From Pycnococcus provasolii (lineage: Eukaryota; Chlorophyta; Pseudoscourfieldiophyceae; Pseudoscourfieldiales): 64,000 nt of DNA. This document shows, piece after piece, positions 8,038 to 16,919 of this stretch (positions are counted from its first letter, which is position 1; each line of letters begins with the position of its first letter). The notes under the pieces were generated by a model. The model saw only the letters and a list, made by a program, of their open reading frames with translations, had not been told where the DNA came from and ran no database searches. The DNA lies in assembly GCA_049487715.1 (NCBI GenBank), contig CP150586.1, forward strand, positions 62,001-126,000, in the 5' to 3' direction. Both the position numbers and the translations under genes were made by a program.

Positions 8038-9903
8038 ATGGCGACAGCAATGACGGTACCAATGGCGCTGGTGCTCGCCCTGGTGAGCAGCAGCAGCGGC
8101 GTGTACGCGCAGCAAATTACTACAACAACGATGATGAACGGCACTGCGTTGCTCTCCTCAATTGGTGATGATCCGATGATGATGCAAATGTACGCCACCG
8201 AGAAGGAGGCGCAGGAGGCGGCGCTTGCCATGGGATGCGAGGGTGCACACAAGATGGGCGACGAGTGGATGCCAGGCAATACGCACTCTGCGTGCTCACA
8301 ACAACATACCACCACCAACTCAACAACAACAACACTCGACGCGATGTTCGCCACGCAGGCTTGTCCCACGCTGGTCACGCTCATGCAGGCATCTGGCGGA
8401 TTCTTCAAATCGCGCGTCGTACCTGATATGAATACGCGCAAGATGACACTCAGGAACCTCGGCGCGGAGATTCCACAACAGCCAAACCTTGACACGACAA
8501 CTGCCACGGTCGCAGATCTCAAGAAAACTGCGCCACACATTCTTGCCAGCCTGCGTTTGGAGCGAATCAAGGGTGACGGCGACGGCGAAGAAACTGCCGC
8601 CGCCGTGTCACAGGAGATGGTGGAGGAGGCAAAATCCACCACCCAAATTTCCATCACTCCCTCTTACCAGCTCAACATGCTCATGAAGGCGTGTAATAAA
8701 GAGCTCGAAGAAAAGGGTGCCATCACCAAGGCGGATCTCGAGAAGATGAAGGCGACTCTGTTCCTGTACTCGGGTGCTGACCTTCTCCACCACAAAGAAA
8801 CCAACCCGAGCACAACGACAAATATTCGTGACATGAACGTCAATCAGATGGCGGATATGGTCGAGGCGTGCATGCCTGCAAACCAGACACTCGAAGAATT
8901 TCTTGTGGGATACAGCCAAGATCTTGCCGTGATGCCGGGCGATTTGAAGGCGGATCGAGATGAAATTGAGGTGTGCATCAAGAACCAAATCTTGGGAGAT
9001 GTTTCCAACTGGCGTTCGTACAACGAGGAGCTGGAGGCGGCGACGGCGTACGTTCAGCAAACGCTCGCTGACCTTAGGGAGCGCATTCAGAACTCGAATC
9101 TTGACACCGAAACGAAAGAGAGTCTCACGCAGACGTTTACACAGGCAACGTCAGCTCTCCAACGCGCAAAGCAGCAGATTGGTAGCCTCGAAAGGGATGT
9201 CCGCAGCGCGCAGCTCGATCAGTCGACCGTACTTACTCCTCGACCGCAAGATCGGCGTTACAGGAACGCGATACGCCGATGCGTGAGGAAGCAGCTCCGT
9301 GATGTGGAGGGTTTGGAACGTGTCGGAGCTTGGCAGCTTCGCTGTGATGACACAATTCGCAAGGAGCACAAAGACAAAATTCAAGCGGCTCTCACCGAAT
9401 GTGTCAAGGAAACACGAGACATGGCGCCAAACGACCTTCCGACTGCTCAAGAATGGGACGAGCTTGTCCCGATGCTTCACGTCCTCGCGGGTGAGCGCTA
9501 TCCATGCGACGAGCTGATCGCTGCTCATAACAACAACAACGGAAAGCTGTGCACGGTCCCGGAGAGTGTGATGGTTCGAAACGTGGTTGCGCGCCAGTCG
9601 CCAGAAGATCGTCTGGACGTTCTGCACGTCCTGTATGAGAAGGAGATGCGCAAAGAGATTGTCGCCTATGCGCGTACCTTGCGTAACAACCGTGACCGTA
9701 GTAAGACATGTGCCGAGCTGGAGGCGCAGATTGAAGAAAAGCTTGGTGCGATTAAGGAGAACCGCGACACGCGTCTCAAGGAGCTCGAGGCAATGCGTAT
9801 GCAAGAAGAAGAAGAAGAAGACGACGACGATGACTCCGACTCCGACTCCGATTCCGAAGGAGAAGACGCTAACGATTCCGCAGCAGAAGATGGTTACGAT
9901 TGA
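8038..9903 (+). CDS. Secreted or ER protein with acidic tail, function unknown
   Basis: 621 residues. It begins with a clear signal peptide: hydrophobic VPMALVLALVSSSSGVYA, cleavage expected before QQITTTT. The body is mostly helical, with a coiled-coil stretch near residues 330-395 and scattered cysteines (about a dozen) that could form disulfides. It ends in a run of Glu, then Asp, then Ser-Asp repeats (residues ~595-621), as in calcium-binding or matrix proteins. No domain is recognised. There is no KDEL-type tail (it ends DGYD). Confidence 0.8.
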   Translation: MATAMTVPMALVLALVSSSSGVYAQQITTTTMMNGTALLSSIGDDPMMMQMYATEKEAQEAALAMGCEGAHKMGDEWMPGNTHSACSQQHTTTNSTTTTLDAMFATQACPTLVTLMQASGGFFKSRVVPDMNTRKMTLRNLGAEIPQQPNLDTTTATVADLKKTAPHILASLRLERIKGDGDGEETAAAVSQEMVEEAKSTTQISITPSYQLNMLMKACNKELEEKGAITKADLEKMKATLFLYSGADLLHHKETNPSTTTNIRDMNVNQMADMVEACMPANQTLEEFLVGYSQDLAVMPGDLKADRDEIEVCIKNQILGDVSNWRSYNEELEAATAYVQQTLADLRERIQNSNLDTETKESLTQTFTQATSALQRAKQQIGSLERDVRSAQLDQSTVLTPRPQDRRYRNAIRRCVRKQLRDVEGLERVGAWQLRCDDTIRKEHKDKIQAALTECVKETRDMAPNDLPTAQEWDELVPMLHVLAGERYPCDELIAAHNNNNGKLCTVPESVMVRNVVARQSPEDRLDVLHVLYEKEMRKEIVAYARTLRNNRDRSKTCAELEAQIEEKLGAIKENRDTRLKELEAMRMQEEEEEDDDDDSDSDSDSEGEDANDSAAEDGYD

Positions 9904-10261
9904 CGATCAGATCAACAAATGGATTGAGGAGAATCAATGATGTTGGGGGGATTTGATAGGAGGAGCAGAGCAGTGCGAGATAGTTGAGTAGGATCATTCA
10001 CTGCCACCTGGATTAGAGCGAGCGCGAATGTTGGAGAATCCCAATTGATTTCAAAGAATACTTGTTACCTAAAAGTTGCCGGTGCTCGCATTTTTTTTTT
10101 TAGGATTTTGGGATTTTGGGGGATCCTGGCCGGGCCAAAATAAATCTAACACTTTTTTGTAGTAGTACTAGTACCAATTGGTGGTTGATGGAAGCATGTA
10201 AATAAAGACAGGAACTCATCTACATTGTTGTTGAAAGAATAAGATAGTAGGAATATATTTC
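9904..10261. other. Convergent 3' intergenic region
   Basis: It separates the stops of the secreted protein and LRRC56. It contains T10 (near 10092) and T6 tracts and no telomere-like repeats. Nothing coding seen. Confidence 0.5.
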
Positions 10262-12041
10262 TTAGGAGGTGGCAGCACCGCCATCACGACTTGCGGGACG
10301 ATCGCTACCAAGATGACGAGGTCTCAAGCGACCCACCGGACGATGACCTCGGAATTCAAGAGGGATGTGAAACGCGTGAAGGCCATCCGGATCGTCGTCA
10401 TCCGCCGCCGCCGACGTAGCAGCAGCAGCAGCAGCTTCAGCAGCTTCTAAGCTATCGTCTGCATCAGCAGGCTCGGCCGCAACGCGCTCCTGCTCGTCGC
10501 CACTAAGCATGGACGACGAAATAATCTTAGGAGCAGGGTACGACTCCGTCTCCTCGTCTTCGTCTGCACCATCGTCTTCCTCCGTCACATCCTCGCCATT
10601 GTCGTCGCCGAGTGTAAGCACCTCAGCTTCGCCACCGCCGCCGCTCGTACCCGGCGGACTCGGACCACGCAGAATGTCGTGTGCCATCATGTCCATGTCC
10701 TTCTCGTCCATCAGGACGATCCGGCTCGTCTCAAGTTTCCAATTACGTAGCTCCGTCAGCAGAGAGTCGTGGTCCAAGCTATCGCTGCTCGGATTGCGGC
10801 TTGCACTCGCATTGTCGTCGCCCTGCTGCGACTCTTCTCGTGCCGCGCGACGACGACGCAGGAGAGCCGCGGCATTGCCTCCCACAACCTCGTCGCCGCC
10901 GTACGTCAGCTCAGATTCACCAGCCTGCTCATCTTCATCAGCCGCCGATCGGTTTCCTCCGACGGAGAAATCGATGGCGTGTTTACGCCAGTACAGGTTG
11001 CGCCCGCCCGTCCCACTCGGCGGTGCGGAGGTTGTTGCAAACGCCGTTCCCGGCCGAGAGCCTGCCGACGTTCCCGGACGTGAGCGTGCGAGTGGGCCAA
11101 ATCCGTAGCTCGTGGTGGGTCGAAGCGCGCTTGGGCCGCCAGCGCCGCCGGCGGCAAAATTGGTGGAAAGAATGCGCGCCGCCGTTCCCGGACGCGGGGG
11201 GAGCACCATCGCCGTTCGCGGCCGGTCCATCCCGCCGCCGTGGCTCGTTCCAGGTGCGCTTGACGTGTTCGCGGCGGCTGGGAGTGCACCAAATACATCC
11301 CACGAGTTCGGATCGTCGAATCCCACTCTTGCGTACTTGATCCCGTCGCTGACAAGCTCCAGCTCTCGTGCCGCGGCGTCTCGCTCAGCAGCAAGCGCCG
11401 CAAGCTCGTCGTCGCCGGCGTTGTCGCCACCCTCCGTTTCCGCGCCACCGTTGCTCGTCGTGCTCGGTTCGCCCTCCGCCTCATTCTCTGCTATGCTCTC
11501 GCTACGCTCTGCGTCCGTCACCGGCTCGTCGTCGAGCGTCTTAAGGCTGGGCACGGCGACGGCGACTTCGTGCCTGTACTTTGCACGGCTACCACGCGAG
11601 ACAGGATTGCCGAGCAGGTTGAGCGTGTGCAGCTCGGCGCAGAAGGCGAAGTTCTCGACGAGTGCTAAGTCCTCGACGCGGTTTGACTCGAGGTCCACGC
11701 ACCTCAGGTTTTCGCAGCCTGCGAGCGGGCTGCAGTCAGCGACGTCGTTGAAGCTTGCGTACAGTTCCTGCAGTTCAGGCAGCGCGGCGCATCCGCCGAG
11801 GTCGCTGAGCATGGATCTGCTGATCCACAGGATGCGCAGCTGTTTGAGCTTCGTGCCAAGGTCTCTGATGCACGGCACGACGGAGCTGTTGACTCTGAGT
11901 TCGTGTAGGTTGGGCAGTTTTTCCCCCAGTTCGAAGAGCGAGACTTCCGACGTGTCGACGATGAGTTCGCAGTACGAGACTTGGCTTAGGTCGTTTCGTC
12001 CCGTGATGGCTCTTAGCGACTCGTCCGAGAGGAAGTCCGAT

Positions 12042-12072
<31 letters not shown>

Positions 12073-12193
12073 ACGCGAGCCTTCCACTCGTTTGTGTAAG
12101 TTCGTTCGGGATCCCTGGCGCGAGCTCCGAGTAGTGGCTCTGCGACGCCGCGTAGCTCTGCTGCGACGCTCTGTGTTGAACGTCGAGCGACAT
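10262..12193 (-). CDS. LRRC56: LRRC56/ODA8 leucine-rich-repeat protein (outer dynein arm assembly)
   Basis: 643 residues. Residues ~75-235 hold SDS22-like leucine-rich repeats with wording specific to LRRC56: VDTSEVSLFELGEKLPNL, IRDLGTKLKQLRILWISR, LQELYASFNDVADCSPL, LESNRVEDL and LLGNPVSRG. The C-terminal ~400 residues are disordered and acidic, with RPGTA-like Arg-Pro-Gly-Thr boxes at ~330-390 that recur in axonemal proteins. In Chlamydomonas ODA8 acts with ODA5 and ODA10 to make outer dynein arms competent for transport and docking. An ODA10 homologue lies ~12 kb away (23804-25486). Confidence 0.93.
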
Positions 12194-14021
12194 ACGACAG
12201 GTGTATGTCTATGGTACACTCGTAAACGCAGCAGCAAGCTCACGCTTGAGCTTGAGGAGCCGAGGAAGGAGGCGTGGGGGGGGGGACGCTGACGTTGCCC
12301 GCGCGCGTGAGCTGGGAAGGGGAAGGGGGGGCACCGGTCAGCCGGTGGGGTTAACCGCGACGCTGGTCAGGGGAGCAGAGGGGTCTCACTCACGCAGTCC
12401 CCCGGGGCCCGGGGAGAGAAGAGAAGAAGGAGAGAAGAAGAGTCCGGGGAGTAGGACGCGTGCTATTTGAGCTCACCCAGGGGAGAGACTACCCTATTCC
12501 TACCCGTAGAGAGAGAATGGAGAGACGTGTTCCTGCTTCAGCAGTTCAGCTGAAGCAAATGCGCGGGCCCCTGTTGGCCTGTGCCTTGTGCCTTGTGCCT
12601 TGTGCCTTGCTGTAAAAGGCTTAAGCGAGGTGGTCAAGCACAGCCAACGCAACGGCATAGTTAAACCCATGGGGTAATAGAGTGGGGGGTACCATGATCC
12701 GGCTTAACCCGGCCATAGGCCAAAATCCAAGTGTACAGTACAGTACGTAAGTTCGTCTCGGTTAAGCCGGACTAACCCGGCCTGCTTGCCCGACAGAAGC
12801 CAAACAAAAAATGAAAAATAGGTGGTGGGAGGTACGGGTACCGGGTACGGGTAGTCCTGATTACGATGTTTTTATCCCCTAAAAAGGGGTTTGGGGTAAA
12901 AACTCTCGTAGATGCGTAATCTCGATATCTCAGCGTGTGTGTGTGCGATTCTGACGCGGTTTCGTCGTGAATGTGGCTAGTATAAGTGTATTAGACGTGC
13001 CATAACACGGTGTGCTCATTGTATGAATACCCGCCACACAAGACACACGTAAACACAAGGGGGTCAATCAGACGATTTTTTTCCCTCTCGGGTAAAATCT
13101 CTCTAACGTTTCTTGGACTGCCACGGTGGCACTACTGCGGGGGGGGGAGAGCGTTTTCTCGCTATCTCCAGGAGGAGCTCTCCACAACGGGCCTTTAGGT
13201 CGGCGGAGAACAACGGGCCTTAACTACGGCTTTTGCGTTATTTTTGCGATAACTCTCGCATAACGTAAATTTACTATTTTCTATAACATGATTAAAATGT
13301 TTCTGACACTCCCCGTCTTGTTCATACCATTCCCATACCTTTCCCACCTTTCCGCACCTTTTCCAAATATGCGCGGCCGCTGTCCGTCTTGTACCAGGTT
13401 CCGTGATATTTAGTTCCGATCATACAAGCTGCCAGGAACTTCAAGGTGGTGCTCGACAACGATAGCCTAGCGTCGTACACGATAACGGGCTGGACGCGCA
13501 ATACGACTCTTCTCACGGTCTTCTCGGCGCGCGGCGACACCATCGAGTTCGCGGCGTCGGACGGCAAGATGGTCGTGCGGTCGTCCGACGGCACGGTGCT
13601 TGCGGGAGACAACAAAAACACGCCGACCTGCCGTCGACTTCAAAGCTTCGCTGGTTCACTAATGACTTCGGGCTCCTTTACCATGATGGCAGCTCTAAGC
13701 TTAAGTTAACGGATTGGTCCCGTCAATTTAAGGCAGCAAGCCAAGAGCATACAACCCTCCGTGTATGAGTATATACTCGCGAGTTGATGATGGTTGATAG
13801 ATTTTCAGATTAGGTTTAGGGTTTTAAAAACCCACCCTTCGAGGACCCTTCCACGACCGATCCCCTCCCCAGTCCCCGGTGGAGCGGCCCATCCATCTTC
13901 CTCGTGTTGGCAAAAACCTAATCTAATACCCTGGAGCCGGCGTCCTAGGAGCTCTTCCTGTTGTTGCTTTCTTCGTCTTCGTCTTCGCGCCCTCCCCATT
14001 CCATTTCCCACGCGTCCCACC
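12194..14021. other. 1.8-kb divergent intergenic region with simple repeats
   Basis: GC-rich start with G-runs (12277-12290). It has four tandem CCTTGTG-type units at 12583-12612, an inverted pair CCGGCTTAAC (12700) / GTTAAGCCGG (12758), and a telomere-like TTTAGGGTTTT at 13813-13824, ~200 bp before RPN10. A possible gene fragment is listed separately. Confidence 0.5.
13379..13709 (+). pseudogene. Possible gene fragment, unrecognised
   Basis: An 87-codon frame (ATG at 13446) reads as a beta-rich segment, for example SYTITGWTR, FSARGDTIEF and SSDGTVLAGDN. The reverse strand is also open across the same span. No start context, no partner exon and no family match by eye. It could be the remnant of a larger gene or mobile element. 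Confidence 0.25.
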
Positions 14022-15139
14022 ATGGTGCTCGAGTCCACGCTCGTGTGCCTCGATAACAGCGAGTTCATGCGCAACGGGGACTACGCGCCTAGCCGCATCG
14101 CGGCGCAGGCGGACGCGGTCAACCTGCTCTGCGGCGCAAAAACGCAGTCGAACCCAGAAAACACTGTAGGACTCATGACGCTCGCGGGTAAGGTGCCCAA
14201 GGTGCTCATTGCACCCACCGCGGAACTGGGAAAGGTGCTGTCGGCTGTGCACGGCATCGCCATCGAGGGCGAACAGGTCGACTTCGCCGCGGGAATACAA
14301 AAGGCACAGCTCGCACTCAAACACAGGCAGAACAAGAACCAAAGGCAGAGGATCGTCCTGTTCGCGGGCTCGCCCATCGAAACGGAACAGAAGGACTTGG
14401 TGCGTAGTGCTTCACACAAGAAACAAAACAACAAAAAAAGAAAGAAAAAATTCGCACGAGGAAAGACTCATTGCGCTGACTCTCCCTTCCCTAACACAAC
14501 TTAATATTTCCACAGGTTAAGATTGCGAAGAAGCTCAAGAAGAACAACGTGGCGGTGGATATTGTGAGCTTTGGTGAGACGGACTCGAACAACGAGAAAC
14601 TCGAAGCGTTCCACGCCGCGGTCAACTCCAACGACAACTCACACTTCGTTACGGTGCCTCCAGGTCCCGCGCTGCTTGACGCACTCATCTCCACGCCGAT
14701 ATTCCAGGGCGAGGATGGAGGCGGTGGCTCGGGATTCGCAGCAGCCGCGGCGGCGGGTGCAGCGGCAGCCGCGGCGGGTGGAGGTGGCGCCTATGATGAT
14801 TTTGGAGTTGACCCGAACCTGGACCCGGAGCTCGCTCTTGCTCTTCGCGTCAGCATGGAGGAGGAGCGCGCGAGGCAGGAAGCGGCGGCTGCCGCAGACG
14901 GAGGCGTTGGTGGCGAAGGCGGGGCAAGTGGCGAGGGCGCCGCGCAGCCCGTGGACGAGGATGCCGGCGAAGATGCGCTTCTTCAGCAGGCACTCGCGAT
15001 GAGTATGGACGCCGACGGCGGCGACACGACAACAACCCCTGCGCCTCCAGTCGCAGCCGCGGCTGATGACGAGGACGAGGAGCTTCAACGCGCGCTTGCG
15101 ATGAGCATGGAGGATGCTGATGGCGATGAGCAGAAGTAG
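14022..15139 (+). CDS. RPN10: 26S proteasome ubiquitin receptor RPN10/PSMD4 (two exons)
   Basis: Exon 1 is 14022-14399 (126 codons), exon 2 is 14516-15139 (207 codons plus stop). The N-terminal vWA domain begins [20 protein letters not shown], the family signature, and continues through [25 protein letters not shown] and, across the splice, [24 protein letters not shown]. After an Ala/Gly-rich linker there are three ubiquitin-interacting motifs: [24 protein letters not shown] and [11 protein letters not shown]. Three UIMs match plant RPN10; human has two and yeast one. It sits in the proteasome 19S lid-base hinge and captures polyubiquitylated substrates. Confidence 0.96.
14400..14515 (+). 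other. Spliceosomal intron of RPN10 (116 bp, phase 0)
   Basis: Donor GTGCGT and acceptor TTTCCACAG. Removal joins the codon for Leu126 to GTT in a continuous vWA domain. Retention would shift frame and stop. Confidence 0.93.
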
Positions 15140-15215
15140 TCGCGCGTTTGTAACGACCGCACGTACGGTACTTTTCTCAGATATTTTAGAAATAAGAATG
15201 AAACACGTTTGCTAC

Positions 15216-15980
15216 CTACCACGGCACGCGTACGAGGTCCGCACCTCCGGCAAAGTCTAGGAAGGTCCCACTCTCTTTCGTGGTGGCAGCCATGACGGTT
15301 GCAATCACACCGGATATCGACTCCTCGACGTTGAGTGGCGGCTTGACTTCGGGCAAACCGTCGTTGTTCCCTCTTCGGCTTCCCATGTCCGTGTCCACCC
15401 ACCCTGGGTGAACGGCGACGACGACGGCGTTGGGGTCCGTCTTTCGCAGGTCGACCGCCGTGCACGCCGTTGACATGTTCAGCGCCGCCTTGCTGCTTCG
15501 ATACACGACGTCCGTCGCGGGCAAGTCCACGGGTACCCCGTCAGCGAGTCGGCCGATACTTCCGAGGCTGCTGCTTATGTTGACAACTTTGAACTTGCCG
15601 TTTTCCGCACGGCGCAGTGCTGGAATGCACGCCTTGAGTACTCGCGCCGGCCCGAGGACGTTCGTGTTGAGGCACTCCGCCCAGAGGTCGGTGTTCACGT
15701 CTTCCATGTTCGCCTTACGGTTGAGCGCGACGCCCGCGTTGTTGTACAAGATGTCCAGCGCGACATGTGTTTCGTCGAGCTTCGCTGCGAGAGTTGTCGC
15801 GGACTCGTCCGACGTGACGTCGAGCGGCAGGACGTCTAAGTGAAGTTGGTTGAGCGCGTGTGCGTCTGCCGGCGTGCGGCAGCATGCGAACACTTTGTGT
15901 CCTCTCTGCGCGTGCTGGCGGCAGAGCTCAAGCCCGAGCCCGCGCGACGCGCCCGTCACGAGCACGGTGAGCACGGACAT
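15216..15980 (-). CDS. Short-chain dehydrogenase/reductase, C-factor-like
   Basis: 254 residues from the ATG at 15980 (MSVLTVLVTGASRGLG); the frame extends further upstream without conserved residues. Classical SDR motifs: TGASRGLG for the cofactor, NNAG, an active-site Ser in NISSSLGSIG, and YRSSK. HPGWVDTDMG follows, as in C-factor/CsgA-type NADP-dependent reductases. It is probably cytosolic because no targeting leader is visible from this start. The substrate cannot be told. It converges on RPN10 with 76 bp between stops. Confidence 0.88.
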   Translation of the reverse strand: MSVLTVLVTGASRGLGLELCRQHAQRGHKVFACCRTPADAHALNQLHLDVLPLDVTSDESATTLAAKLDETHVALDILYNNAGVALNRKANMEDVNTDLWAECLNTNVLGPARVLKACIPALRRAENGKFKVVNISSSLGSIGRLADGVPVDLPATDVVYRSSKAALNMSTACTAVDLRKTDPNAVVVAVHPGWVDTDMGSRRGNNDGLPEVKPPLNVEESISGVIATVMAATTKESGTFLDFAGGADLVRVPW

Positions 15981-16420
15981 GTCAGGCGGTTGCCCTCGCC
16001 CAGACAATCCAACAATCCTAACCTTACAAGGGGGATTATCGTAGGGTAGAACGGCCGAATAATTAAGAACTAAAAAAAGGGGGGACTGCCAATGGTCTAT
16101 TAAAATACTCAAGAATAATAACGGCGATGGTCCATAAAATCATAATATGTATGTATAATAAGGCCGATGATTGGTCGACGAGGTGAGGTGAGAGGTGAGG
16201 TGAGAGGACTGGTCAGAGCGTGAGAGGTGAGGTTGGGCGCATAATACTAAGGTTAAACTCTTCTTGGAATTTCCCGTGACGCTGATCAGGCACATCACTA
16301 GTGGACTGGTCAACATCACGGATAGTGCACTGGCTGCAGTGACTGGTACCTTTTTAACAAGTTTACCGTTCTGACCACACCCCTCGGGACCCTGGAACTC
16401 TGGAACTCTGGAAGGGGAAG

Positions 16421-16514
16421 GACACCTCACGGGAACACCTCACGGGAACACCTCGCGGGAACATCTCGCGGGAACACCTCGCGGGAACACCTCACGGGAA
16501 GACCTCATGGGAAG
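16421..16514. repeat. 13-bp minisatellite, about seven copies
   Basis: The unit GGGAACACCTCAC recurs head to tail with single-base variants (CGC for CAC, ATC for ACC). Confidence 0.8.
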
Positions 16515-16522
16515 GATAGGTA

Positions 16523-16650
16523 GGAATTAGGGCGAGGAATGATCAATTAGGGCGAGGAACTATGGCGAGGAATTAGGGCGAGGAATGATCAATTAGGGCG
16601 AGGAATTAGGGCGAGGAATGATCAATTAGGGCGAGGAATTAGGGCGAGAG
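16523..16650. repeat. Minisatellite containing TTAGGGCG units
   Basis: The unit AATTAGGGCGAGG alternates with a longer form carrying AATGATC before it. At least eight copies of TTAGGGCG are present, so this looks like a diverged telomere-like array 270-400 bp upstream of the coiled-coil gene. Confidence 0.75.
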
Positions 16651-16919
16651 GACGGAAGAATTAAGGATTAGCGCACAGGCCACAGTGAGACACCTCCATA
16701 TGAATGATATGAGTCGTTGCTCGATCCATCCAGCATTGATGGAGAGAGAGGGGAAACTAATTAATAACGGATGAAGGCCGGGAGGGAGATCGAGGGAATG
16801 GATCGATCGATCGCCCCCTCCTCCTCCCGTCTTATTACCACGCACGCCAGCAAGCAAGCACGCCGCACGCGCACGCACGCTTTTCCCCATTCAACGCACT
16901 TGCACGGCCTTGCATCGTG

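Larger units (their letters stand above)
15981..16919. other. Divergent intergenic region rich in minisatellites
   Basis: Between the SDR (minus) and the MFP1-like gene (plus). Degenerate GAGGTGA units lie at 16180-16235, then two minisatellites listed separately. GATC-rich sequence (four abutting GATC) at 16801-16812. No gene seen. Confidence 0.5.

Noticed and set aside
14400-14515. RPN10 ending in the first exon (frame open to 14504)
   Set aside because: The read-through is Lys-rich intron sequence. GT-AG removal gives a complete vWA domain and three UIMs.
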